Assembly: GCF_018223745.1 (NCBI RefSeq)
Contig: NZ_CP073653.1
Span: forward strand, 2,446,001-2,510,000
Direction: 5' to 3'
DNA: 64,000 nt
Source of the DNA: Clostridium beijerinckii
GTDB lineage: Bacteria; Bacillota; Clostridia; Clostridiales; Clostridiaceae
In this document: positions 1 to 8,990 of the stretch, piece by piece
Position numbering within the stretch: position 1 is the stretch's first letter
How the letters are laid out: every line of letters begins with the position of its first letter
The notes under the pieces: model-generated
What the model saw: the letters and a program-made list of their open reading frames with translations, nothing else
The model's database searches: none
Told to the model about the DNA's origin: nothing
Made by a program: the position numbers and the translations under genes

Positions 1-51
1 GTGTGATTGATGAAAATTATTATGTTTTTTGGAAATTAAATAAAAAGTATA

Positions 52-1540
52 GCTAGGTATAAAATAAAATGGTTCCTATGTCAAGGACATTTTGAAAAAG
101 GCTAGGCAGCTATGAGCTGGTTTCTGTATTGTACAGGAGCCAGCTTTTTAAGTCCCCACTGATATCTATAATTATTATAATACTCCATATAGTTATCAAT
201 TGAAGCTTCTAATTCTTCAAATGTTGAACAACTTTTTAAGTCAATTTCATCTTTCGTATGACCAAAAAATGATTCCTGCGGGGCATTATCCCAACAATTT
301 CCGCGCCTAGACATAGACTGACCAATTTTATATTTTTTAAGAAGTTTTTGAAATCTAGGACTAGTATAATGAACTCCTTGATCCGAATGAATAAAGGCAT
401 CTTTATTTAGTAAATTTTTGTGATTTTTCATCAACTTTTTAATAGTTTCGGTAGCTATATCTAATGTAAGGCTATTGGAAAGCTGATATGAAAGAATTTC
501 ATTTGTTGAAGCATCTTTAATAGTTGACAAATAAGCCCTATTGGATGCTCCATATGTTAAATAAGTTATATCTGTTAATAAAACTTTTCCGACCAAATCT
601 TGCTTGAATTCTCTATTTAAAATATTAGGTACAACAGTATGCTCATGAGTAGCTTTCATCATTCTACGATAAGGGTTAGCTTTTCTAATTGGGCACTCAA
701 TATTATATTTTCTCATGATTCGTTGTATACATTTTCGATTTATTATAAGATTAAATTCATTCTCTAACACCATTTTTATAGAACGAGAACCTTTCTTGTA
801 GCCCCTATGATTAAATGCTTTAAGAATGATATCCTTCAATTCTAAATCCTTTTCTTCTCTACGATTACGTTTGCCTGTTGATTTTAAATAATTATAATAG
901 CCTGATCTAGATACTAAAGCTACTTCGCATAAATGTGAAACCATATTTTTATAGTTATATGTCAAAATTATATGTTGTATTATTACAAAGATTGATGATG
1001 CACTTAGTTTACTATTTTTCACCTGCCTTTCTTGCAGCTCGATTTTTTTTAATAGTTCTGCCTCAGCTTTCCAATAAGCAATTTCTGCATCCTTTTTGGC
1101 TATTATTTCTTCAACGGTTAGTTCACGTTTAAGTGGACGACCACTGTTTAATTTTCTAGAATCTCTTAGACCAAGCTCTCCTGATTCATTATAAGCATTA
1201 CGCCATCTTTTACTTGCACACCAAATTCTATTATTTCCAATAACATCTATATCAAATTCAGCATCTTGAAAAATATGAATAGGTAGTTTTCCCTTGCTAC
1301 GCTCAGCGATAAACAATATTTTAAATTCATCTGTATATGTAATTCCACGTTTACTTACAGATTTAACATATCTATTTTTTGATAAACTTTTAATTTCTTC
1401 ATCTGAAAATAATTTTTTACTCATTCTTTTCACAACCTTACTATATTTCTTCTTATCTTTTATTGTACAAAAAAAGAACCTATTGAAATAGTCTTTTTTT
1501 AGTGTCTATTTCATAGGTTCCATTTTAAAATATGCCTAGC
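52..1540 (-). mobile_element. IS3-family insertion sequence
   Basis: The left end (about 52-77) and right end (about 1515-1540) are imperfect inverted repeats: both read inward as gctagg(t/c)at, then an A/T run, then atgg and cctatg. They enclose a single transposase gene on the minus strand. The span of about 1.49 kb fits the IS3 family. I see no convincing target-site duplication in the flanks, so the exact ends may be off by a base or two. Confidence 0.8.
102..1433 (-). CDS. IS3-family transposase, single fused frame
   Basis: DDE transposase that would mobilise the surrounding element. The N-terminal ~120 residues are a helix-turn-helix and leucine-zipper-like part (orfA-like). The C-terminal ~250 residues are the rve/DDE catalytic core, with LLTDITYL (first Asp), FIHSDQGVHYTS (second Asp) and SMSRRGNCWDNAPQESFF (Glu) as in the IS150 group. 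Most IS3 elements make this protein by a -1 frameshift between orfA and orfB; here both parts lie in one uninterrupted frame of 443 codons. The first start is GTG at 1433; an ATG three codons further in has slightly better ribosome-site spacing, so the start is uncertain. No inactivating change is visible, so the element may be active. Confidence 0.9.
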   Translation of the reverse strand: MKRMSKKLFSDEEIKSLSKNRYVKSVSKRGITYTDEFKILFIAERSKGKLPIHIFQDAEFDIDVIGNNRIWCASKRWRNAYNESGELGLRDSRKLNSGRPLKRELTVEEIIAKKDAEIAYWKAEAELLKKIELQERQVKNSKLSASSIFVIIQHIILTYNYKNMVSHLCEVALVSRSGYYNYLKSTGKRNRREEKDLELKDIILKAFNHRGYKKGSRSIKMVLENEFNLIINRKCIQRIMRKYNIECPIRKANPYRRMMKATHEHTVVPNILNREFKQDLVGKVLLTDITYLTYGASNRAYLSTIKDASTNEILSYQLSNSLTLDIATETIKKLMKNHKNLLNKDAFIHSDQGVHYTSPRFQKLLKKYKIGQSMSRRGNCWDNAPQESFFGHTKDEIDLKSCSTFEELEASIDNYMEYYNNYRYQWGLKKLAPVQYRNQLIAA

Positions 1541-1973
1541 TTTTATTATTACTGTGATGAATATTGATTAAACATTAAAATTGGAATATCGATTTTTGAT
1601 TATCTATTAATGAAATTTTATAAAAATGAATTTATTATGTAAAAGGATAAATCATTATAGAAAAAATCGTATTACAATTTAAATTTAATAACGACAAATA
1701 GATACAAATAATATTATAAAAACTCGGATATAAAAAGAAAAAATACAGAAAAAAGCCATTAAATGGCGAAAAAAAGAAAAAATATCATGATGCTAAAAGA
1801 AGGTTTTTAAGTGTATTTTGTAGAAAAATTTAATTATATAAAAGAAATGAATTTTTAGAGAGGTGGTTGACTATGGGATTAATCAGGCTGAGATTTAAAT
1901 AGGGGTAGATTATGGGTGATGAAAGTAATTCAAAATTATAACGTGGGAAAATATGTATGAGAGGTGAAAATGG
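1541..1973. other. Intergenic region with no recognisable gene
   Basis: A 433-base AT-rich stretch between the IS3 element and the hemerythrin gene. It holds only a 9-codon frame (1873-1902, after gagaggtgg) that is too short to support. The strong GAGAGGTG at about 1959-1966 is the ribosome site of the next gene. Confidence 0.5.
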
Positions 1974-2375
1974 ATGGATTTAATATGGGATAAAATGTGG
2001 TCGGTTGGTGTTGATAAGATAGATAGACAACACAAAGAATTGTTTAATAGAATTAATTTACTTGTATGTTCTATGAAAAATGCAAAAGGAAAAGAGGAGA
2101 TGATTACAACTTTGAATTTTCTTGAAGAGTATGTAATTAGACATTTCAACGATGAGGAGGAAATTCAAAAGAAAAATAATTATCCTAATTATGAGATTCA
2201 GCATAAGGAACATGAAATTTTCAAAAATAATTTAAAAGAATTGAGAAAAGTGTTCGAAACTACAGGTGTATCTACGTTATTTGTAATAAGCGAACAACAA
2301 AAAATGTCCCATTGGTGGCGAAAACATGTAATAGAATTGGATAAAGATATAGGCAAGTTTCTTATGGATGTTTAA
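1974..2375 (+). CDS. Bacteriohemerythrin
   Basis: Soluble four-helix, non-haem di-iron O2-binding protein of 133 residues, the usual size for single-domain bacteriohemerythrins. All ligand motifs are visible in order: a His in the N-terminal helix region (RQHKELF), HFNDEEE, HKEHEIF, and the C-terminal HVIELD. In anaerobes these proteins bind or sense O2; that role is family knowledge. The start at 1974 follows GAGAGGTG at a good distance. A close paralogue is at 59350-59766, where it follows a chemoreceptor, and a decayed copy of the N-terminal part lies at about 57398. Here it stands alone, so its partner is not evident. Confidence 0.93.
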   Translation: MDLIWDKMWSVGVDKIDRQHKELFNRINLLVCSMKNAKGKEEMITTLNFLEEYVIRHFNDEEEIQKKNNYPNYEIQHKEHEIFKNNLKELRKVFETTGVSTLFVISEQQKMSHWWRKHVIELDKDIGKFLMDV

Positions 2376-2487
2376 ACAGATTGTTTATGTAATCTTAAAG
2401 GAATCAGCGAAATAAAATTCATAGTGGTTACTGTGGTAAATTTTAAAGTGGGTACAATACAATGGAGGTTATGAAAGGTGGAAGTAT

Positions 2488-2880
2488 ATGGTTCATTTAA
2501 TTAATGATATAGAAATTAGATCTAAGCATACAAGAGAAAAATATGGCATACAAGTTGGAAAAATTAAATTTGATTTATCAAAAGAAGTAAGTCTTATAAA
2601 AAAACAATTGAATTATGGGAGCGAAGAATTTATAAATATTAGATTAAATAATGAGGAAATAATCATTCTTTATAATGCTATGAATAAAATAAGCTACGAT
2701 AATGTAAAACCGTATATTATTGATTTTTATACGCTTCTTAACAATGAATTTGTAGGACATTGTGTCTTGGATAATGCATACATAGAGTATGATAATGATA
2801 TTTCGTATTCAAAGGTAACTCAATTACATTTAAAGACTGGAGTTAATTCGCAATTAATTGTTAAGAAGCTTTTAATATGA
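2488..2880 (+). CDS. Hypothetical protein, 130 residues
   Basis: I do not recognise a family. The start at 2488 is preceded by GAAAGGTGGAAG, a good ribosome site, and codon use is normal for the window. The protein is acidic, soluble, without signal peptide or membrane segment, and looks alpha/beta: repeated short hydrophobic strands such as EEIIILYNAM and VKPYIIDFYTLL. It lies 112 bases after the hemerythrin gene in the same direction, and co-transcription is possible because no terminator is obvious between them. Confidence 0.65.
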   Translation: MVHLINDIEIRSKHTREKYGIQVGKIKFDLSKEVSLIKKQLNYGSEEFINIRLNNEEIIILYNAMNKISYDNVKPYIIDFYTLLNNEFVGHCVLDNAYIEYDNDISYSKVTQLHLKTGVNSQLIVKKLLI

Positions 2881-2970
2881 TGCGAATGAAGTTATAAAGT
2901 AAAGATAAAAATATTTAGCACATGAAGTGCTGATGTTTAATCTTTATTTTAGCAGAGAAAGGTAGAGATT

Positions 2971-3069
2971 ATGAAAGATTTCATGAAAGATTTTAAAGTA
3001 TCTACATTTATATTTTTGTTTGTAATTATGCTTATAATTAATATTTTGGTTATATATATTACGAATTAA
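2971..3069 (+). CDS. Small single-pass membrane peptide, 32 residues
   Basis: A short frame starting ATG at 2971 after GAGAAAGG and ending TAA at 3069. The first ten residues are charged (MKDFMKDFKV) and are followed by about 20 consecutive hydrophobic residues (phenylalanine, isoleucine, leucine, valine), which would form one transmembrane helix. No homologue is recognised. It could be a membrane microprotein or chance coding; the ribosome site and clean topology favour a real peptide. Confidence 0.4.
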   Translation: MKDFMKDFKVSTFIFLFVIMLIINILVIYITN

Positions 3070-3259
3070 TAATTTATTGAATAGACTAGTATCAAAATAG
3101 GAACAAATTCTTATGATCAATTGTAGATTTTGTAATAAACTTACTGCTTAATAAGTTAAGGAGATTTATTTGGCTGAGTGTGAAAAAAAGTTTAAAAGGA
3201 ATTAAAGTATCAAGACACATAATAACGTTGTTTGCTAAGTAATTTTGGTGGGAGCGATG

Positions 3260-3363
3260 AAGGATTATTAGAAATATTAAATATATTCAATGGTTAAGAA
3301 CTAAAGAAGAAGTTAAGTGATGTTGATGATGAGTATAGAGATAGAAAAGATTTTTTGCTTTAA
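3260..3363 (+). pseudogene. Decayed gene fragment with a one-base frameshift
   Basis: Reading from about 3260 gives a plausible charged peptide (…KYIQWLRTKEEVK) that stops at 3318-3320. Skipping one base continues it as DVDDEYRDRKDFLL to a stop at 3361-3363. This looks like the tail of a former gene with a single-base insertion. The family is not recognised. The rest of 3070-3474 holds no supportable gene. Confidence 0.25.
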
Positions 3364-3474
3364 GATAGATTTCGGAAAAGATAGTTGATAACGTCTAATT
3401 TTAATATGGATTCTATCAATATCTTTTCTAACTGCTATATAGTAAAGGCAACTATGTTTAATGGAGTGAGAGAG

Positions 3475-3888
3475 ATGAAATATGAGGAATATTTTGAAGA
3501 AGTATGCTCAAGTGATATAAGTGATTGGTGTTATGAGGATGATATAGGAGTATATTTGTATAGAAATAATATCGATATAATTATAAAAAATGATATAAAA
3601 TGGCTTGAAAATAGCGATGATACATGTTATGAAGATTGGACAAGTATTTTTCCAAATAAACATGCATATAATAAAAGGTTTATTCTTAAATATAGGGAGC
3701 AAATAATTAAGGTGGTATATGGCGTTTTTGTAGATGCGTGTACATGTTTTATTCCTTTCCCGGATAAAAAAATGAACATCACAAAGCAAAAATATGAAAT
3801 AGGAAAGATTATTAATAGTTTTATAACTTCAGATGAAAAATTCGAATCTTATTTGGTAAAAGCTAATATTAATGTTATATCGGAATGA
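3475..3888 (+). CDS. Hypothetical protein, 137 residues
   Basis: I chose ATG 3475 because it follows GGAGTGAGAGAG, while an upstream TTG at 3385 in the same frame has no ribosome site. The protein is acidic and aromatic-rich, with four cysteines (CSSD, WCYE, TCYED, ACTCF region) and no signal peptide or membrane helix. I recognise no domain. Small acidic proteins of this kind are common among immunity proteins, but nothing beside it looks like a toxin, so that is only a thought. Confidence 0.6.
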   Translation: MKYEEYFEEVCSSDISDWCYEDDIGVYLYRNNIDIIIKNDIKWLENSDDTCYEDWTSIFPNKHAYNKRFILKYREQIIKVVYGVFVDACTCFIPFPDKKMNITKQKYEIGKIINSFITSDEKFESYLVKANINVISE

Positions 3889-4413
3889 TTAATAAAGTTA
3901 TTTTAGAAATTCATTAATTTATTTTCATTAGATTAGGGAAATTATTACGCAATAATTTTGATAAATAGGTTTATATTTAGAATACTAGGTAATCCTAGCG
4001 AATTAATTAATGATAAAACGTATAAAATTTAATTTCACAATGTATTAAAAAATATTTTTTAAATATACAAAATAAGACAAAAAAATGCAGGCGGGATGTG
4101 ATAAGATTTATTTACAGTATTTTAGTTTAATTAAAATAATAAAGTAATAAAAGAGAAGTGAAAGCGTGGTGAGTGTCTTGCTGTGTAATAATAATTAATT
4201 ATTTGTCAAAAAAATGAACAGCTATATAGAGGAAAGTAGATGCTTTTTATAGGAACTTATTTTTAGATATATGAAAAAAAGAAGTGTAAACGATACTTGA
4301 TTCCAAACTAATCCACCAGGAGTGAAGGTTTATGACTGATTTTAATGATAAATATTAAAAGGAGCTATAAATCAGTAAGTGTATTTATTATAAACAGAGA
4401 GCAGGTGGAATTT
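3889..4413 (+). other. Intergenic region with no recognisable gene
   Basis: A 525-base AT-rich stretch. A frame entering the next gene from 4345 lacks a ribosome site and is not accepted. I see no RNA motif, terminator or repeat that I can support. Confidence 0.4.
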
Positions 4414-4620
4414 ATGAGTAGTTGGCTTGTGAATTTAAATTCAAAATTTGCAGAAGAATTTGATATAAGATTTGATGGATTTATCGTTAAAGAAGAAGAA
4501 AAAGAAGAATTTTTAATTAAAATGAATAAGATTGCACAAGAAGTTGTTGAGCTAACTGATTTAAAGTTGAATGAAATAGATCTATTTGAGTGTAAAGAAA
4601 TTAATGAAAAATGTCTTTAA
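4414..4620 (+). CDS. Small acidic protein, 68 residues
   Basis: Start ATG 4414 lies just behind GCAGGTGGAA, whereas the longer frame from 4345 has no ribosome site. The product begins MSSWLVNLNSKFAEEF and is highly acidic and probably helical (KEEEKEEFLIKM). No family is recognised. A degenerate copy of its first ~19 codons (M-SW-VNLN-K-A) lies at 57528-57587, directly after a degenerate hemerythrin fragment. The same gene order, hemerythrin then this gene, therefore existed at two places, which suggests the two genes belong together. Confidence 0.6.
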   Translation: MSSWLVNLNSKFAEEFDIRFDGFIVKEEEKEEFLIKMNKIAQEVVELTDLKLNEIDLFECKEINEKCL

Positions 4621-4691
4621 TAAGTGTTTATTCTGTAATTTGATCGTGTTTCTAATGAAATTAATAAAATGTTTATAAGGATGATGAACTT

Positions 4692-4886
4692 ATGTCAACA
4701 TTAAAGAACTATGAAATTTATTGTGAATTCACAGATAGAAAAGTAAAAGTAAAAGAAAATTATATTTTAACTTGTGGAAAGATATTTCCTATAAGATGTT
4801 GTTATGTATTAGATGATGAAAGCAATATAAAAGAAATAATACATACTTGTAAGTATCGTGATAATGGTGAGTGTGTTTTAACTTAA
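4692..4886 (+). CDS. Small cysteine-rich protein, 64 residues
   Basis: The frame starts ATG 4692 (GGATGATGAACTT upstream, a modest ribosome site). It contains six cysteines spread as YC, LTCGK, RCCY, HTCKY and GECVLT, which could bind metal or form disulfides. No family is recognised. It lies 71 bases behind the 68-residue gene and in the same direction. Confidence 0.5.
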   Translation: MSTLKNYEIYCEFTDRKVKVKENYILTCGKIFPIRCCYVLDDESNIKEIIHTCKYRDNGECVLT

Positions 4887-4927
4887 AAGAATTATAATAA
4901 TTTTGATATTCAGGGGGATGAGATGAG

Positions 4928-5234
4928 ATGGATTTAGAAGAAAAATACAAAGATATAATTGAAGCATACACAAGAACAACTAAGGAAAATGATGAATTTG
5001 AGGATGGAAGTTATTCCTATAGAAAAAACAAGTTTAAGAGTAACTTTGAATACGGGGAATTTAACAAGGAGAATAGAAAGCTTAATAAGAGAAATAAAAA
5101 TAAGAATTGGTCTTAAAGGGTTAATTTATCTGTTCATATTATTTGTTGTTACATATACAGTGTATTCTGGACTAAAAAAATATACAGCTATAAGCAGCTC
5201 CAAGTTAGAACTTAATTTGTGGCTGCTTTACTAA
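4928..5234 (+). pseudogene. Small membrane-anchored protein, probably frameshifted
   Basis: Translation would begin at ATG 4928 behind GGGGGATGAG and gives a charged, soluble N-terminus (MDLEEKYKDIIEAYTR). That frame ends at 5116 in a lysine/asparagine-rich tail (NKRNKNKN), which looks like out-of-frame sequence. The neighbouring frame from about 5060 to 5234 instead reads an amphipathic stretch and a clear transmembrane helix (GLIYLFILFVVTYTVYSG) but has no ribosome site of its own. The simplest reading is one gene with a frameshift near 5060-5100. Two overlapping small genes are the alternative. Confidence 0.45.
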
Positions 5235-5310
5235 TATTTCAGGTGAATCAAACATTGATTTTCTAGCATTCTAATGATAAAATATATTTAATTGTATTAA
5301 AATTATAAAT

Positions 5311-5410
5311 ATATATGTTGCGATTCACAATGCAAAATTTACAATTACGACTAAAATTCTTACAATATTTTTAGAATTATGATGAAGAATTATTTTTGTA
5401 ACGTATATAT
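5311..5410 (+). repeat. 100-bp MITE-like repeat, copy A
   Basis: This copy and the one at 48461-48560 (inverted) are each 100 bp and align along their whole length. Shared blocks include acaattacg, aaaattctt and gatgaagaattatttttg. Both end in imperfect terminal inverted repeats of the type atatat(ac)gttgc. No coding capacity. The size, inverted ends and dispersed location suggest a miniature inverted-repeat element. Confidence 0.65.
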
Positions 5411-5446
5411 AAAAAATGTTGATATTGGAACTTTAAGTAGTTCCTT

Positions 5447-5535
5447 TTTATATGATCGTTTTAAGTATTTGAAGTTGCTTATATAGCTGATCAATTGGAA
5501 CTAATTAATCATTAGTCCTAATTGATCTGTTTTGT
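5447..5535 (+). ncRNA. Candidate structured leader with hairpin
   Basis: A near-perfect 17-bp stem (5489-5505 with 5511-5527) is followed by tgttttg. The sequence before and through its left arm resembles 23715-23765: both contain ttaag, tttg-ag-t, then (a/c)caatt and taattaat. One copy precedes a sensor kinase gene, the other an EAL protein gene. It may be a small RNA or attenuator; the only support is this two-copy similarity. Confidence 0.3.
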
Positions 5536-5874
5536 TTAAAGATTTGAATATGAGATTAAGTTTTTATTATATTAATATAAGTACAAAGAAGTGGTCTTAA
5601 ATATATTAATTAGCTTAATATATTAAAATTCTCTTATTTATAGAAAGCATATAATGAGATGGTAGTTATCTGATTTTTTACTATGTCTTTATCATATGTT
5701 TTTATTTATGTGCATTATTATATTTATAAATTATTTAGATAAGTATAACAGGTGATATTTGGAAGGGGTTATAGAAATTGTGTATCTGAGGAGCAGAAGC
5801 TTTGCATATTCATATTAAAAAATAGATATTTTAAAATAAGAATTTTAAGGGTATAGATGAGGGGTTAAGTAAAA

Positions 5875-8800
5875 TTGAGAAAGAAATATATATATATACT
5901 ATTTGGATTGATAATTATATTAATATTTTCTATAGGTTATTTTGTGAGTAAAAGTTTCTATAATAAATCGCCTCTAGTTGAAAATGGTTCTATAGATCTT
6001 TCGAATTGGGATTTTAATAAGGACGGAAATGTAAAATTAGATGGATATTGGGAGTTCTATCCTAATGAACTTTTATCTCCTTCAGATATTAATAATGAAG
6101 TGGAATTACATAAGGTTTATATTAATACTCCTGGTGCATGGAGAAACCAAATTCCAAATAATGTGATATCTGATAAAGGAATTGGAACTTACAGAGTAAA
6201 AATTAAGATAAATAAAAGTGTCTTAATGTATGGTATAAAGACTACACATATACGGTCAGCAAACAAAATATTTGTGAACGGAAAAGAAATTGGACAAAGA
6301 GGTAACCCAAAGCCAAGTTTTGAAGAAGGATATTTCTCAGATATTCAACGGACTGTTACATGCTTTAAGCCAGAAGGAGATACTTTAGATATTGTCATTC
6401 AGGTAGCAAATTTAGATAATTCTAGTGGAGGTATAATCCAAAGTGTTTTCTTCGGAGATTATGAAGAGATATTAGATTACTATATCATATTTATTGTATT
6501 AGATATAGCCAATATATTAATTTTGGGGATTTTTGGGGTGTACTACATTGGAATTTATTTAAAAAATATTAAACAAAAGAAATTTTTGTATATTGGAAGC
6601 GTATGTATAATTTATGTTTTTGTTTCATCCACAGTAAACGAAAAGATATTTAATAAAATTTTTTCGTTTATGCCGTATTTTTGGATTTTGAAGATAAAGC
6701 TAGCATTAATAAGTTTGAGTATATATCTTGCACTCTTATTTATACGGCAATATGGCAATGATTTTGTTACTAGAAAAAACATGAAATTAGCAAAGTATAT
6801 AATTTTTGCTAGTATTTTTACAGTTTTGCTAATACCAATGGACCTTGTAGGATTATTTGAAAATATAATTGATACAATAAATATATTAATTTCTGTTCTT
6901 GTAGCTTTTTCAATTATGAAAGCAATTTATCATAAAAGATATGGAGAATTGGGGAAAAAAGGAACAATACTTTTGCTTTGCGGAGTTATTGCGGCTCTAA
7001 CTCAATATTGTATTTTTGTATTATACTATTGTTCGATAATTAAGAGCAGTGTAATTCCTTTTGTTACATACTTTATTTTCTTACTTGCGTTTTTGGTTAT
7101 TATTTTGAAACAGCATATAAATGCATATAATAAAATTCAGACAATAAATAGCGATCTAATATCATTAGACAAGTTAAGAAATGAATTTTTAATCAGCACT
7201 TCCCATGAGTTTAAAACTCCTTTGCATGGAATAATAAATATTGCTCAGGCTATTTTAAATAAAAACGATAGAAATACAGCAAAGGTAGATGAGAATTTAG
7301 CATACATAATATCTACAACGACAAGATTATCAAGCCTTGTAAATGATATAATTGACTTTCAAAGTATACAGAATGAAGAGCTTAAGGTTAATAAAGAAGT
7401 ATTTGATATTAATGGTGTTGTACAGGCAGTGTTTGATATTTTGGCTTATATGAGAAAGAATGAAGAGATACAGTTAATTAATAGTGTACCAATTGGAGAA
7501 TATTATGTTTATACAGATGAAAATAGGTTTAAGCAAATTTTGTTTAACCTTATAGTTAACTCTTTGAAATATACTGAAAATGGATTTATTAAAATTAAAG
7601 CTGAAGTAGCAGAAAAGAATTATATTAATATAACAATTGAAGATACAGGTATAGGCATTGATGAAAAGTATCATGATGAAATATTTGAAAGAAACATTGA
7701 CATAGATAAAGATGTTTTTAATGGAATATTTCCGTCTGGGCTTGGACTTTCTATTTCTAAGTTGCTTGCATCTAGAATTGGTGGGGAACTGTATCTGAAG
7801 TGGTCAGAACCAGATGAAGGCTCAATATTTGTTGTAAAGATACCTAAAGCAAACGAAAATAGTTATATCATTAGACAAGAGCAGGATATTGAAAATAATA
7901 TCACTACTTCAAGGAGAGATGAAAAACTTAGTGCTAATATATTGTGTGAACCAACTGAAACTAAAAACAATGGAGAAAAGCTAAAGATTTTACTTGTTGA
8001 TGATGATGTATGCAATATCAAAGTTTTACAAGAAATATTTTATGACAGTAATTATGAAACTTTAGTTGCATATAACGGGGTAAATGCCTTAGAATTAGTT
8101 AAAAAACATAAAGATATATCAATTGTATTACTTGATGTAATGATGCCAGGATTATCTGGCTATGATGTGTGTAAAAGGATAAGAAAAGAGTACAAGCTAT
8201 TTGAACTTCCAATATTACTTTTAACGGTCAGAAGTACACCAGACGACATAGCGTTGGGATTTGAAGCAGGTGCTAATGATTTTTTAACCAAACCTTTTAA
8301 TTTTATGGAATTAAAAGCTAGAGTAATAACTCTTCAAAAAATGAGAATCGCAGTAAAAGAAGCTTTGAAAATGGAAACTGTATTTTTACAATCTCAGATA
8401 AGGCCTCATTTTTTGTATAATACTTTAAGTGTTATTGTTTCTCTGTGCTATAGAGATGGAAAAAAGGCAGGAGAGCTTCTTGGAGAATTGAGTAAATATT
8501 TACGTTTCGCCTTTGATATAGACCCTTACAATTCGTTTATAAGCTTGAAGGAAGAAATATCTTTTGTAAAATCTTATGTGAAATTAGAGAAGGCTAGGTT
8601 TGGAGAAAGACTTACATTTGAATTTGATGTTGATGAAGAGTGCTTGAAAAATACCATTCCAGCATTAGTTATACAGCCTCTAGTAGAAAATTCAATACGT
8701 CATGGCTTAGTGAAACGCATTTCTGGCGGTAGAGTAAAGATATCTATTAAGAAAAGTAATGATTATATTAAAATTGTAATACAGGATGATGGGATAGGTA

Positions 8801-8973
8801 TAGATGCTGATAAGTTGAAGGGATTATTGGACGATAGCGTGTCCATAAATAGTGGATTGAAAAATGTTAACAAAAGACTGATAAATGAGTATGGACAGGG
8901 TATAATTATCGAAAGTAAGATAGGGCAAGGAACTACTGCTACAATAAATATACCTATGAAATTAGATATATAA
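5875..8973 (+). CDS. Hybrid sensor histidine kinase with 7TM-DISM input and two kinase modules
   Basis: Membrane sensor of 1032 residues. Order: TM helix (~7-27); extracellular beta-rich, galactose-binding-like domain (~40-195, with KLDGYWEFYP and GTYRVKI); seven-TM DISM-type bundle (~205-420); HisKA with phospho-acceptor H444 (STSHEFKTPLHG); HATPase with DTGIGI and GLGLSIS; receiver domain (~705-820, acidic pocket near D709, acceptor D754 in LLDVMMPG, switch lysine in LTKPF); then a second, LytS-type kinase with IRPHFLYNT (H845) and HATPase (QPLVENSIRHG). Start is TTG after GAGGGG. The response regulator follows 17 bases later and is the obvious partner. Ligand unknown; 7TM-DISM sensors are thought to read small extracellular molecules. 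Two complete kinases flanking a receiver in one chain is unusual. Confidence 0.93.
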   Translation: MRKKYIYILFGLIIILIFSIGYFVSKSFYNKSPLVENGSIDLSNWDFNKDGNVKLDGYWEFYPNELLSPSDINNEVELHKVYINTPGAWRNQIPNNVISDKGIGTYRVKIKINKSVLMYGIKTTHIRSANKIFVNGKEIGQRGNPKPSFEEGYFSDIQRTVTCFKPEGDTLDIVIQVANLDNSSGGIIQSVFFGDYEEILDYYIIFIVLDIANILILGIFGVYYIGIYLKNIKQKKFLYIGSVCIIYVFVSSTVNEKIFNKIFSFMPYFWILKIKLALISLSIYLALLFIRQYGNDFVTRKNMKLAKYIIFASIFTVLLIPMDLVGLFENIIDTINILISVLVAFSIMKAIYHKRYGELGKKGTILLLCGVIAALTQYCIFVLYYCSIIKSSVIPFVTYFIFLLAFLVIILKQHINAYNKIQTINSDLISLDKLRNEFLISTSHEFKTPLHGIINIAQAILNKNDRNTAKVDENLAYIISTTTRLSSLVNDIIDFQSIQNEELKVNKEVFDINGVVQAVFDILAYMRKNEEIQLINSVPIGEYYVYTDENRFKQILFNLIVNSLKYTENGFIKIKAEVAEKNYINITIEDTGIGIDEKYHDEIFERNIDIDKDVFNGIFPSGLGLSISKLLASRIGGELYLKWSEPDEGSIFVVKIPKANENSYIIRQEQDIENNITTSRRDEKLSANILCEPTETKNNGEKLKILLVDDDVCNIKVLQEIFYDSNYETLVAYNGVNALELVKKHKDISIVLLDVMMPGLSGYDVCKRIRKEYKLFELPILLLTVRSTPDDIALGFEAGANDFLTKPFNFMELKARVITLQKMRIAVKEALKMETVFLQSQIRPHFLYNTLSVIVSLCYRDGKKAGELLGELSKYLRFAFDIDPYNSFISLKEEISFVKSYVKLEKARFGERLTFEFDVDEECLKNTIPALVIQPLVENSIRHGLVKRISGGRVKISIKKSNDYIKIVIQDDGIGIDADKLKGLLDDSVSINSGLKNVNKRLINEYGQGIIIESKIGQGTTATINIPMKLDI

Positions 8974-8990
8974 GAGCAAGGGATGAAGTT

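Noticed and set aside
1873..1902. Nine-codon frame behind a good ribosome site, before the hemerythrin gene
   Set aside because: Too short to distinguish from chance; no leader-peptide or attenuator structure follows.
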